A model generated the notes under the pieces. It saw nothing but the letters and a program-made list of their open reading frames with translations, was not told where the DNA came from and ran no database searches. Shown piece after piece: positions 30,296 through 40,151 of a DNA stretch of 64,000 nucleotides. The stretch covers positions 1 through 64,000 of the forward strand of contig CAICTM010000177.1 in the NCBI GenBank assembly GCA_903772945.1. The letters run 5' to 3'. Position numbers and translations under genes: made by a program. Every line of letters starts with the position of its first letter. Position 1 is the first letter of the stretch. Origin of the DNA: Seminavis robusta (Eukaryota > Bacillariophyta > Bacillariophyceae > Naviculales > Naviculaceae).

Positions 30296-32161
30296 CTATC
30301 GTTCTCTCTTTTCTTTCTTCACTCTCGTTTTATCTCGAAGAGCCCGCTGATTGATGTCAATCTCCTTGGAATCTTCAATTCCTTTTCGGAAAGACTTGCG
30401 GTCAAAATTGATGGCTTTACGTTTTCTACCAGTCCTCAGTTTGATTTCATGCTCTTTCAACACGTCTTCTGCCACCTTTTCCCCGTGATCCACAAGAACA
30501 ATTGCTGCCTGCTCTTCTTGTTCAAGTTGATGCAGTCGATTGTTGAGATCATCCCCTGTCACCGTTGCTGGTTGTTTCAGGTTTTTAGAAGCATCTCCAT
30601 CCGCATCAGAGCTCTCTTTCGCTGTCGTGGACTCCCCGTTTGATTCTTCTTCGTCGTCTTGGTGTGTGGGAGCACCATCATGCCTTTGAGCCGCGCTACG
30701 TGGAAACGAGAAACTGGGGCCATCATTGTCGTGTTCACTGTCGTCCAAAGCTTCTCCTTCGTCGTCTTCGTCATCACTCTCCTCGTATGCTTCTCCTGTC
30801 GAAACCGCCAACCTGGCCCGATCTAACTTTCTCTGGCGCCGCTCGTCTTCCAATTGAAGGTTCCTGTTCACTTCCTCGGAAATGCCATTGACAATCCCAA
30901 GAGCATAGCTCAACCTGGCACTCTTGGTGCCGATATTGGTAGTGGTTCCTTGTTTATTGTTGTTGGGTGTGTACTCGGCCGTCATTTGTGCAATTCGTTC
31001 CGTTGCCACACGAAAGGCATACCCGGCCAGCTGGGCATTGGTATAGATCCCATAAAACACCACTGTACACCTGTGACCACGCCGTACTTGGTTATATACC
31101 TTGACCCCAAAGTTTTTCGCGACTGGACTGCATAGGTTGGATATCCATCTTGCATATTGTGCTGGTTTCCTCGTTTTTCGATTGACAATTTGAACTTTGA
31201 CCATGCCACCTTTTAACACTTCGTCATTAGAACCAGAATTATTGTTCTTGGCCTCTCGTTCCTTGAGTAAAATAGCTTGAGACAGGTTGTGTTTTCGCAT
31301 GAGCCTCTGTGCCAACTTCATGGCATTGCGTGCTTCATGTTCGTTGCTTTCTGAGTGGAATCCAGTATTGAGTAGTTTGATGATTCGATCCTTGACGGCC
31401 CGGTCTGCTTTGTTTTTGCCGGCACCATCCACCAACGTGGAGGCTTCTTCCAAGCCACCATTATTAGTATCGTCTCGTTCCGACGGTTTTCCAGGAGCTG
31501 CCGGTACATCTTTTTCGTCCATGAGAACCTGAAGGGGTGATTCGGGTGGCGGCCGTCGTTTTTGTTGTTTTTTGGCGGCAGCCATTATTCCCTCTTCTTC
31601 TGCATCAAAATCTGAATCTTGACTGTCATCGTCTGATTCTTCCTCTGATGACGAGGCTTCCCACGCTGATTCTTGATCATTCACTTCCTCTTCATCCTCA
31701 CTATTGTCATCCTCCTCGGAATCCGAGTCGGAGCTCAAGGCGATTGTCTCCTCCCGCTTTTTTGCCTCTTTTTTCTGTAACATTTCCTCGGTAGCGTCTT
31801 GCACGCTATCATCATCATCATCATCGTCGTCCACATTTTCAGTCGGTTCCTTCTTGACAGGTCGAGACAACTTTGGGATCAAGACCAAAGTGTCTCCATG
31901 CTCAATTTCGGAGACCTCTTGAACCTCGGCATCCCCTTCCAATGTCAGTTGGTACACTTCTTGGATGAGATCATTATCTTTGCCAGTGATAACATCCAAT
32001 TTCGCCACAATTTTCCTCAACAGAGCCTCAAAGTCAATCGATGGGTCGAAACGCAAGAGTCTCTTGGGGCCGTCGTGGTTGTATTGGATCTTGACTCGGA
32101 GCATGCTATGGTTGTGTTGTGGTGTTGTCACCGTCATTGTCGAAGGAGTGAGCGTGGACAT
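30296..32161 (-). CDS. DUF2786 protein with ubiquitin-like N-terminus
   Basis: A single exon encodes 621 aa. The ATG at 32161 is preferred over in-frame 32356, because the upstream part overlaps the likely promoter and contains repeated GGTACCAGTACC words. Residues ~20-95 look like a ubiquitin-like/PB1-type beta-grasp domain (LRVKIQYNHDGPKRLLRFD ... HGDTLVLIPKLSR). A long acidic serine region follows. A DUF2786 helical module comes next (KDRIIKLLNTGFHSESNEHE, then ARNAMKLAQRLMRKHNLS), and then the associated C-terminal domain (RWISNLCSPVAKNFGVKVY ... CTVVFYGIYTNAQLAGYAF). The tail is highly charged, with nuclear-localisation-like KRKAINFDRKSFRK. DUF2786 has no established function; a nuclear role is inferred. 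Confidence 0.75.
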   Translation of the reverse strand: MSTLTPSTMTVTTPQHNHSMLRVKIQYNHDGPKRLLRFDPSIDFEALLRKIVAKLDVITGKDNDLIQEVYQLTLEGDAEVQEVSEIEHGDTLVLIPKLSRPVKKEPTENVDDDDDDDDSVQDATEEMLQKKEAKKREETIALSSDSDSEEDDNSEDEEEVNDQESAWEASSSEEESDDDSQDSDFDAEEEGIMAAAKKQQKRRPPPESPLQVLMDEKDVPAAPGKPSERDDTNNGGLEEASTLVDGAGKNKADRAVKDRIIKLLNTGFHSESNEHEARNAMKLAQRLMRKHNLSQAILLKEREAKNNNSGSNDEVLKGGMVKVQIVNRKTRKPAQYARWISNLCSPVAKNFGVKVYNQVRRGHRCTVVFYGIYTNAQLAGYAFRVATERIAQMTAEYTPNNNKQGTTTNIGTKSARLSYALGIVNGISEEVNRNLQLEDERRQRKLDRARLAVSTGEAYEESDDEDDEGEALDDSEHDNDGPSFSFPRSAAQRHDGAPTHQDDEEESNGESTTAKESSDADGDASKNLKQPATVTGDDLNNRLHQLEQEEQAAIVLVDHGEKVAEDVLKEHEIKLRTGRKRKAINFDRKSFRKGIEDSKEIDINQRALRDKTRVKKEKRER

Positions 32162-32447
32162 GGTGCCTTTGTTGGAAAATGGAATGAGAGCATTGACTAA
32201 ATCCTTGAGTACCGGTATCAACCTCCATTCTGACACGTTTAGAGATGACGTGGCTTTCTGGATTCTGGATCTTTGCTCAAACCGGTACCAGTACCTGGTA
32301 CCAGTACCACCTAGAAACCCAAGACAAGCCCTCGTGACATTGTCGTCATGGCACATGCAACAGCGGGCAAGAGTCTCCTTCCCTGTTTTGTTCTTTATCT
32401 CGAACTGCCTCAGGCTGAATAAGCACTGCCACTATTACTCGAGTACA

Positions 32448-33404
32448 ATGAACAACAACAACAATAACTTGCGAGATCCGAACAACAATCAGGAAGAAAA
32501 TGATGATGATGAAATCCACAACCACAACAACAACAACAATGAGGAACCCGTGGCAGCCGCCATTGCTCACCAAGTGCTGAACGCTGCTGGCGTCAATGCG
32601 TTGCAACCATTGGGACCCTCCGATCAAAGCCGCATGACGCTATCTACACAAGAACGCGAATGGGCCATGGCCATCAAACAAGCCATTGAGAGCAATCCGG
32701 AAGTCGACAACGAATCCGACTTTTTCTACGCCGCAATGGCTCTGGTGGAACAGGGCAATGTGGAAGCGGCTGTGCGGCGCACTCACAATCTGCAAGAGAT
32801 TCGTCAAGAATACGACATTGTCGATAGCTTTGAACGAGGACGACGGGCACTCCATCAGTCCTTTCAGCTATATCCAGAGCACTTTTTGTCCTTTAGCTAC
32901 AGCTATCAATATGGAAGCTACGTGCTCGTGGTGGATTTTGCCAAACAACCCACGGTGCAACTGTTCCACTCACACATTGAAGGCATGAAACCTAAACTGC
33001 GTGAAATTTATTACATGAATCAAATTGTTTCTCCCGACTTTGAATCCATTCGCAAAGGAGCCATTCTCGTGGCCGAATGCGGGCGAGTCGATCTCGTGAC
33101 GGGAACCAAGAACATGACACTCTTTCGACACATTTGGCACATTATTCTGGCATTTCCATCCAAAATGCAAAAGGTCAAACATTTTCACACGGGGCTGTTT
33201 TCCAATCTCCTCGTGTCGGCTACCAAGAAATTCCTACCTGAAGAAATGTGTTCCTCCTTGGAAGTCGGATGCATCTGTGAAGCAGGGTCGCTCGACCGGC
33301 TGTACCTGCAACCCAACTTGGAAGCTGCCAATCAACGTGTGCTCTGTCGTCTCGAAGAAACGCTCTTGAGGAGGTACGAGAATGAAGCAAAGTTTAAGCT
33401 GTAG
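32448..33404 (+). CDS. CRAL-TRIO-like lipid-binding protein
   Basis: A single exon encodes 318 aa from the ATG at 32448. The upstream open extension to 31965 lies antisense to the neighbouring gene and is rejected. Residues 1-45 are Asn/Glu/Asp-rich and disordered. Residues ~70-115 are helical. Residues ~135-300 resemble a CRAL-TRIO (Sec14) fold: GAILVAECGRVDLVTGTKN, FRHIWHIILAFPSKMQKVKHF, LFSNLLVSATKKFLPEEM. Sec14-type proteins carry phospholipids or other small lipids between membranes. The match rests on overall pattern and not on a unique motif. The gene is divergent from the DUF2786 gene across 286 bp. Confidence 0.6.
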   Translation: MNNNNNNLRDPNNNQEENDDDEIHNHNNNNNEEPVAAAIAHQVLNAAGVNALQPLGPSDQSRMTLSTQEREWAMAIKQAIESNPEVDNESDFFYAAMALVEQGNVEAAVRRTHNLQEIRQEYDIVDSFERGRRALHQSFQLYPEHFLSFSYSYQYGSYVLVVDFAKQPTVQLFHSHIEGMKPKLREIYYMNQIVSPDFESIRKGAILVAECGRVDLVTGTKNMTLFRHIWHIILAFPSKMQKVKHFHTGLFSNLLVSATKKFLPEEMCSSLEVGCICEAGSLDRLYLQPNLEAANQRVLCRLEETLLRRYENEAKFKL

Positions 33405-34422
33405 CGAGAGCAAAAGAATGCAGCAAATTGTGGATGAGAACCTAGACCAATAGACATTGATGAGTGGACGATTTGCCTCCAATCCCCTGCCAGTTCTTTA
33501 TCCCCAGCAAGATGGGCACACCAAACACTAGCACTGGACGTTTCCACTCTCACCTTGCACTGCATCTCCAATGCTCATTAGCCTCAGCCTCGTATTCTTT
33601 ATATCCCTCTGGAACCCAGCCTTCCACTAACAAAGGTGGGAACCTTGCCGTATTCCTGCTTTTGTGCCAAACATACCATGTAGGCACAGTATCAAAGACA
33701 TGGAATGGCATTGATTCTCAGCTTTGTGGCACAAAAGCTGTGTATTACAGAAGCAATATCTGCTGGTTCTTCTGAAGTGCCCTTATGATGTCATCTTGTT
33801 CTATAGGAGCATACGGGCACATCACCACTCCATTGCTGAACGTATGAGTCACACTCAGACTTGGCCATGCATGACACATGTGGCAACACACAAGGGGGGC
33901 TAGATGGACTGCATTGGATCTGTCTCAACAGCAGCATCAGGAAAGACGTGCATTCCATGGGGGCATGCATCCCTTTGCCAACCTTGCAACCAACTGCTGC
34001 AGAAACCCGGATCACCGGGAAAAGGCTTGGTGCTGCACTGATTCAGACTCCTGTTGGGAATACTCTGACTCCTCTTGGGAATACTGCAGCATGCATCCGG
34101 GCTCAAGAGGCAACCAGCACCACTTGAGGAAATCTCTCAAAAAGGCAGAGTGACTCCAGTGGAATGACCAATACTATAATCTGCAATCTTAGCTGCCAGG
34201 CATGGATAGGCGGGAGCCACACAATCACAAGTTGATCCCGGGTAATGTCGAGTTGGCTGGACTTGAAGGGAACTATTGCTGTGCTCCTGACGAGCTGACA
34301 GTTGGGCATGGCGCTACACCATGTCACCAAACGTTCTTTGGCGGACGCGAGCAGTTTCTTATCAGGTGGCTATTATTTTTAATGAGAGATCTACCGTCGT
34401 AAGTTGGTCGTTCCGGCCATGC
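33405..34422. other. Convergent intergenic region with a short duplication
   Basis: This ~1-kb gap holds the 3' ends of two genes. The segment GACTCCT(G/C)TTGGGAATACT occurs twice at about 34046-34064 and 34067-34085. No gene was recognised. Confidence 0.4.
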
Positions 34423-35229
34423 TTATTCTTTCTTCTTGCTAGACTCGGTACCGCTACCAGAAAACCAGCTCCCAATGTATTTCTTCCACGTCTTCTTCAC
34501 AGCGTACATGTACGTTTTCTTCTTTTTCTCTGCCTCTTTCGCCTTTCGAGCTTCACGCAATCGAATGCGCTTCTCGTTCACGCGAGCCCTACGGCGTTCC
34601 ATCTCCATGTAGTCCGCTTCATCTTCCTGGCGATGCAGTTCGTATTTCTCAAGCATTTCCTCTTCGCGTGCCTTCTTGCGTGCTTCCATCTCACGGGTCC
34701 CGCTATCGAAATGCCAATTCAAGAAGCAATGAACAATGAAAAACCTGGTGACTAGTGGCAGTAGGGCTTGGAGGTGGACAATGATAGTGACCTCAGACTC
34801 AAACAAATGGTCAACGTCAAGACCAAATAGTAGCACCTGCATTTGTTTCCGTGTCAGTACGGAAATCATCAGACACGATAGGAGGCAGACAGGGAAGAGG
34901 ACGTGTGTCAAGAACTGGAAGTATTGTTCCGAAACATCGGCGAAACGAGAAAGGGTGCCATTGACCTCGTCAATTGACTTGCAGACTTTTCCAGACATTT
35001 TGTCCAACGCTTTGGCGCGCACCTGTGCAGATCGTTCCAAAGAACCGCCCAATGAATTCATGTCATACTTTAGCTGACGGGCACATCGCTCCGCCAAGAC
35101 GTTTGCGTCGTCGGTGGTAGAACGATTGTTCTCGTCCTTTGAGCTACCGTTCACCAGGTAACACTCAATCTCCTTCACGGAAACACCGCTTGAGTTCGTT
35201 TCGGCCATTGTTGATTCCTCAGCGGACAT
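34423..35229 (-). CDS. Hypothetical two-helix membrane protein with basic coiled coil
   Basis: A single exon encodes 268 aa; the family is not recognised. The N-terminal ~100 residues are hydrophilic (Ser/Asn/Asp-rich, then SLERSAQVRAKALDKMSGK). Two membrane segments follow: FLTHVLFPVCLLSCLMISVL and LQALLPLVTRFFIVHCFLNW. The C-terminal ~95 residues are a highly charged helix (RKKAREEEMLEKYELHRQE, then RRRARVNEKRIRLREARKAK), probably a coiled coil on one side of the membrane, ending in KKTWKKYIGSWFSGSG. It could be an organelle membrane organiser or tether; this is inference. Confidence 0.6.
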   Translation of the reverse strand: MSAEESTMAETNSSGVSVKEIECYLVNGSSKDENNRSTTDDANVLAERCARQLKYDMNSLGGSLERSAQVRAKALDKMSGKVCKSIDEVNGTLSRFADVSEQYFQFLTHVLFPVCLLSCLMISVLTRKQMQVLLFGLDVDHLFESEVTIIVHLQALLPLVTRFFIVHCFLNWHFDSGTREMEARKKAREEEMLEKYELHRQEDEADYMEMERRRARVNEKRIRLREARKAKEAEKKKKTYMYAVKKTWKKYIGSWFSGSGTESSKKKE

Positions 35230-36520
35230 GTTTCAGATGGAGTGCACGTTAGCCACTGTTCTTCCCAAGTTATGCAATGTTGTCGAGATGAAAAAGAATG
35301 AGAGCAGCCAAGTTGTTGTGGCAGAGGCAAACAAGTGAAGAAACGGCAGAGCGTCGCGCGGTTACTGGCCAATCAAAAGTATCTTTTGCCTCTTACGTAG
35401 CGCTTCTCAAAACAAAGTTGGCTATCCGTCTATTCTAATCATGAAGAACATCAGGTAGAGCCAGCCAGGATTCATTGGTGTGCTGTCGATGTTGGGCAGC
35501 AGGTTGAAGAGCTGTGTTCCGAAACGTAAAACTACGACTGTGGACGTTCCGTCGATTTAATGTTCCGAAACGTAAAACGAAAGGGGCTCCCGTACGGTAC
35601 TGTAGATAGCAGCGATAGTCCACTCATCAAACGAGGGGTAGGCTGTGATAAAGATGGCCTTGTTGTGTTTACTGAATTGCTGTCCTGAGATACCATGGTC
35701 TTGACGTCACCGGCAGCGAAGTCGCACCGTCCCCGTTGCCCTGCCTTCCGACTACATGGCGTGCCCTTCCGACTACATGGCGTGCCCTTTCGCTGCCGTC
35801 GACCCAACTCGAACGAAAGAGCCCATGTAAGCATATCCGTACTGGACTTGTAATGACGGGTGTTTTCGGGGGATCCTCTACGATTCGTTCGTTGATGCCT
35901 TTCGGGTGCGTTCAATCTCGAGGCACTCTAGCTAGTCGTCTCGACTGTCACTCGACTCGACTCGTCGTCGCCATGAAACGAGTTTGCATCATCGACATTC
36001 GTTTTGATGTCCTCATCCAACAAAGATTACGAAAGAAAATAGATTCTCTGATTACTGGTACAAGATGTGTTCGTATTGGTCCATCTGGACCACGACGTGG
36101 TGATACCGTACTGTAGCATCCTCGAACCGGAACATTGCGGGGAACCCTGATAAATCGCCGCGTTGTTGCAGCTCGAGGCCAAAACTCAGCTCGACTTGAC
36201 TCAACAACAGTACCGGTACGGTAGGTGCAGACCCTCAAAGCAGTCGAGAGCAAAGGACTATCCTCCAGAACAATGGTTTTGGCCAGTGAAGGTTCGACAG
36301 TCGTAAAGGTAAGTGCAGCACGAGGAGGCTCAACATGTAAGTTTCAACATTACGTTAGGGTTAAGGCTTATGGTCTGGCCATTCCCAGATGACCCTCGCG
36401 GACAACCAAAGAAGACAGACGACCACACTAACACCAACCACCAAAACTACAGCGTTGAAGAGGACTTCGATAGAGGACAAAGAACCAAGACCACTCTTCT
36501 TGATTTTCGACAAAGTCACA
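35230..36520. other. Divergent intergenic region with short duplications and a CRE palindrome
   Basis: A perfect TGACGTCA occurs at 35702-35709. A 19-bp unit (CCTTCCGACTACATGGCGTG) is repeated head to tail at about 35745-35785, and TGTTCCGAAACGTAAAAC occurs twice at about 35516 and 35560. Short frames at 35435-36253 lack any domain. Confidence 0.45.
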
Positions 36521-38251
36521 ATGGCACCTGCTCTGACGCTTCCTCCTCCCCGGAACGCTCCACCCGGTACGCAACAACCAGCAGCCACCGCCGGCAAGAA
36601 AAAGGCACCGCCCAATAATACTAAGCCTCGCAGCAAGGCTCCATCGTACGCCGAACGGTGTTGTTTGGCCCGTGAAGCCGCTTCCAAAAATCCCGAAGAA
36701 CGTCGCCGAGGACCCAAATTGTTTGTCCCCCGGTCTCTGCAAGACTTTGACGATGGTGGAGCCTATCCGGAGATTCATGTGGCGCAATACCCGAGACACA
36801 TGGGAAATCCTCATTTGAAAAAGACGGCCGGCAGTGGCGCCGCGGGGGCGCAGACCACCAGTAAGGCCATTGTGAGTGTCCAAGTGGACAAGGACGGTGA
36901 AGTGAGCTACGATGCCATTGTCAAGGGAGGGACCAATTCGGACAAGACGGTCTATTCTCGCTACGAAGATTTGGCCGCCAAGGAAGCCAAAGAAGAAGAC
37001 ATTGCCTTGCCAACGGCCGAAGAAGAAGAAGCCACCACGGCCAAAACCAAGGCAGCTCTGGATATGATTTTGGGAAAACACACGGCACTGGACAAGCCAT
37101 CTGGAACCGCCATTATCAATGCACAGACGTCGCAAAATCAAGAAGCCAAGACACAATTTATCAAATACACTCCAAACCCCGATGCCCCTGGCTACAATCC
37201 AGCCGCGGCACAACGTGTCATCCAAATGGTGCCCAAACAAGTCGATCCCATGATGCCTCCCAAACACAAACACATCCAAGCGCCACGAGGACCCGCCGAA
37301 GATCCCGTGCCGGTCCTCCATGCCCCTGCCAAAAAATTAACCAAAGAGGAACGAGAAGCCTGGAATATTCCATCTTGTATTTCTAATTGGAAAAATACCC
37401 GAGGTTACACCATTCCACTCGATAAGCGATTGGCGGCCGATGGACGAGGATTGAGAGAACATACCATCAATCCGGATTTTGCCACCCTCAGTGAATCACT
37501 CTACGTGGCGGAACGACAGGCACGGCAAGAAGTACGATTGCGAGCGCAAGTCCAAAAGAAATTGGCATTGCAGGAAAAGGAACGACGAGAAGAAGAATTG
37601 AGAGAATTGGCCAATCAGGCTCGTCTCGAACGGAGTGGAGTCGTGGTGGCGCCTCCCAAGGGAGGAGGAGACGAATCGGATTTGGATGACGACGGCGAAG
37701 ATGGCATCAAGGTACGAACCGTCCGTGACACTACTAATAATAGCAGTAGTGAACCAAGCAACGCACACAAAATTCCAGCGACAGACGACGAAGTCGCGGC
37801 CGCACAACGAGAAAGACTCCGTATGGCACGAAAACGAGAGCGTGAAAAAGAATTGCGCATGGAACAACAAAAGAAACAAAAATTCGAAGACGAGCGCGAT
37901 GTTTCCGAACAAATTGCTTTGGGCGTGCACCAAGGTACTGGTGCCTTGGCGGGAGAAGTCGATGCACGCCTCTACAATCAATCTGCCGGAATGGACAGTG
38001 GATTTGGACGGGAAGATGAATACAATACGTACAGCAAGCCTCTCTTTGACCGAACTGCTGGAGTGAGTGGTGCCAGTATTTACCGACCCAGTCGAGATGA
38101 ACAAGCCAATGCAGATGATCAATACGCCGAGCTCAAGGCGGGTGCCACATCCAAGTTTCAAGCTGGAAAGGGATTTGCGGGAGCCGAAGGGGGCATGGCG
38201 GTCAGTGCGGGTCCGCGTACAGGCCCTGTTCAGTTTGAAAAGAACAAGTGA
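36521..38251 (+). CDS. SNW1: SNW-domain splicing factor / coregulator (SNW1/SKIP)
   Basis: A single exon encodes 576 aa from the ATG at 36521 (ACAATGGC context); the frame is open upstream to 36389. SKIP/SNW features are plain: PSYAERCCLAREAASKNPEE, RRGPKLFVPRSLQDF, DGGAYPEIHVAQYP, then the SNW core with FIKYTPNPDAPGYNPAAAQR, IQMVPKQVDPMMPPKHKH, EREAWNIPSCISNWKN (the name-giving S-N-W-K-N) and GYTIPLDKRLAADGRGL. A long charged helix follows (RRKEKERREEE type) and the usual end region (SGFGREDEYNTYSKPLFD). SNW1/Prp45 is part of the Prp19-related spliceosome complex and also acts in transcription. Length and order match the family. Confidence 0.97.
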   Translation: MAPALTLPPPRNAPPGTQQPAATAGKKKAPPNNTKPRSKAPSYAERCCLAREAASKNPEERRRGPKLFVPRSLQDFDDGGAYPEIHVAQYPRHMGNPHLKKTAGSGAAGAQTTSKAIVSVQVDKDGEVSYDAIVKGGTNSDKTVYSRYEDLAAKEAKEEDIALPTAEEEEATTAKTKAALDMILGKHTALDKPSGTAIINAQTSQNQEAKTQFIKYTPNPDAPGYNPAAAQRVIQMVPKQVDPMMPPKHKHIQAPRGPAEDPVPVLHAPAKKLTKEEREAWNIPSCISNWKNTRGYTIPLDKRLAADGRGLREHTINPDFATLSESLYVAERQARQEVRLRAQVQKKLALQEKERREEELRELANQARLERSGVVVAPPKGGGDESDLDDDGEDGIKVRTVRDTTNNSSSEPSNAHKIPATDDEVAAAQRERLRMARKREREKELRMEQQKKQKFEDERDVSEQIALGVHQGTGALAGEVDARLYNQSAGMDSGFGREDEYNTYSKPLFDRTAGVSGASIYRPSRDEQANADDQYAELKAGATSKFQAGKGFAGAEGGMAVSAGPRTGPVQFEKNK

Positions 38252-38464
38252 GGAAACGGGTGGCAAATGGTGGGGCCTCGTTGAGTGGACTCGTGACTAG
38301 TAGCTAGTAGTATGCTTCCTGAAGTGAATCCGATTCTTTGATGAATGCATCTATTCATGCCGAAGTCTTTAGCTTTATTCTAGTGTATTTCGATTTATAT
38401 TCTCAAACGTAGGAAGTGCTTCTCCCATCGTGATGATAATCGGAATGACTTGAAGTGTTTGAGT

Positions 38465-39508
38465 TCAGTAGAGCACATCGACGAAGCCAGGGTTTTCATT
38501 CACTGTGGGGACTGTGGGGGAAGCGTTCCCCTCGCCCTCGTTCACAGCCAACGAAGGTGATGCTATCTTCTTGCGTCGAAACCCGAGCACTTTGCGAATC
38601 CAGGAAGCTGTCCGGCCACTGTCGTCGCTGGCAGAAGGACGTGCGTGATACAAGTCTAACCATTCCTGAGGCACAGCTTCCGGCTTCGATCCCGAGGACC
38701 CTGGAGTGTAAATGGTGGTTTCGGGTGCCGTGTTGGGATGGGGCGTGTCAAAGCAAGAGGAGTAAGCGGTGGTCACCATCATCTTGTTTCCATAGAATCC
38801 CACTGCAGGTGATCGAAAGGCACGTCCTTGACCTCCCACGGTGATGGGAGTCTTGGGGGGTCGTTGATTCTGCTCTTGCTGTTGCTTGAGACCGGGTGAT
38901 GATTTGGGATAAGGAGTCTTGCGAATACGGCGCATCTTGTTGTGGCTGATTGAGGCTGGGGACTGAAGCAGTGCTTTCTTGGGCGTGACAAACAGGACCT
39001 TGCGTCGAGTGGCGATATAGTTGGGCTGTGTGGGAAACTTTTGAATTGGAGAAAACGTGAGCTCGCGCTTGGTCTTATTTGTTGTGGTGGTCGTGATGAT
39101 GTTGGGCACCGGCAGATTAGTTCCTGGCTTCATCTTGATGCTGTGAGTGAACGGAGTAAGACCCACACTTTCAAAGCTCGCGTCGTGATGGTTCAGACTC
39201 GAATCCTCGACCTTGAAGATGCCGTCGGCTTCCTTTGCGAGACAATCGTCGTCGTCGTCAATGTCTGGGAGGAAGATCTTGGGCGAGGTTGAGCATTGAA
39301 GAGTGTTGTTGTCAGCACTGTGATGATTCAGGAATTCCAGTTCTTCAAAAGATAGGTTCGTGTACTCGTCTTCAAAGCGATCTTCCATCTGCGCCATTGA
39401 AGATACCAAAGACGGCGACTCCGTATTGAATTCCAGGTTGGCGGCCATGGGGTTGTCGGGACGGGGCGGCGGGGAGATGAACTCGTTGCTATTGCATTCG
39501 CACATCAT
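38465..39508 (-). CDS. Hypothetical protein rich in SP/TP sites
   Basis: A single exon encodes 347 aa; the family is not recognised. It appears disordered. The N-terminal third is acidic (DIDDDDDCLAKEADG). The centre is basic with clustered proline-directed sites: ELTFSPIQKFPTQP, RRKVLFVTPKKALLQSPAS, RRIRKTPYPKSSPGLK and KTPITVGGQ. Several fit the cyclin-dependent kinase consensus S/TPxK/R, and RRKVLF could be a cyclin-docking site. The C-terminus has SWIRKVLGFRRKK, a basic amphipathic stretch. This suggests a cell-cycle-regulated nuclear protein, by motif inference only. It converges with SNW1. Confidence 0.6.
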   Translation of the reverse strand: MMCECNSNEFISPPPRPDNPMAANLEFNTESPSLVSSMAQMEDRFEDEYTNLSFEELEFLNHHSADNNTLQCSTSPKIFLPDIDDDDDCLAKEADGIFKVEDSSLNHHDASFESVGLTPFTHSIKMKPGTNLPVPNIITTTTTNKTKRELTFSPIQKFPTQPNYIATRRKVLFVTPKKALLQSPASISHNKMRRIRKTPYPKSSPGLKQQQEQNQRPPKTPITVGGQGRAFRSPAVGFYGNKMMVTTAYSSCFDTPHPNTAPETTIYTPGSSGSKPEAVPQEWLDLYHARPSASDDSGRTASWIRKVLGFRRKKIASPSLAVNEGEGNASPTVPTVNENPGFVDVLY

Positions 39509-40151
39509 GGTCTCAAGGAAGGTCGTAGATGGATGGATGAAAAAGTATTGACGAAGAGGGCTTGCAAGTTCTCGAGAAGAGAAATTATGAATGAAATGAA
39601 GGACATAAAGGTATGCAACTGAGAAACGAAACCAAAAATGAAACCACCATTTCCCATTTTGATTTTAAAATCTGAAGTTAAACTTCGTCGATCAGGGATC
39701 CAAGAAACCGTTTCTCTTCTATCTCCTCGTACCAGTCGTCTAATGATATTGTAGCCATTTTTTTTACTGTTGTGAGTTTGAAGTGTTTCAATGGCTTTTT
39801 GAAACAGTTTGATGTGGTGGCTTGATCACAAGGGAACTTGACTGTCACTCCTGCAAGCAAGCCTTGTAAAGCAGCTGAGCTGCAAAATTTGAGAACGAGG
39901 ACTGACTCAGTCACCTGGGATGCAGATCGGACCCCCCAAGAAGAAAGGGTTGCAAACCGCATCATCTCTTGTGATTGTTGATGTCAGAATGATATAGTCA
40001 ATCACAAGTTCGGCCCTCAAGAACAGCATTTGGCAGTAGCGGAAGAGTATCTGAATGACTTGATAGCAGCTTGATAGGATTCTGTTTTTGAAGGCTCGAA
40101 TCTTTCGGAACCCTTCTGCTTTCCTGTCTTTACGACCCAATCTTCAGTATC
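39509..40151. other. Divergent intergenic region
   Basis: This 643-bp gap lies between the starts of the minus-strand hypothetical and the plus-strand HPPD gene. A minus-strand frame at 39678-39965 lacks any recognised domain. Nothing else is supported. Confidence 0.35.

Noticed and set aside
31965-32447. N-terminal extension of the CRAL-TRIO-like frame
   Set aside because: Lies antisense to the DUF2786 coding start and the shared promoter; the ATG at 32448 begins a plausible protein.
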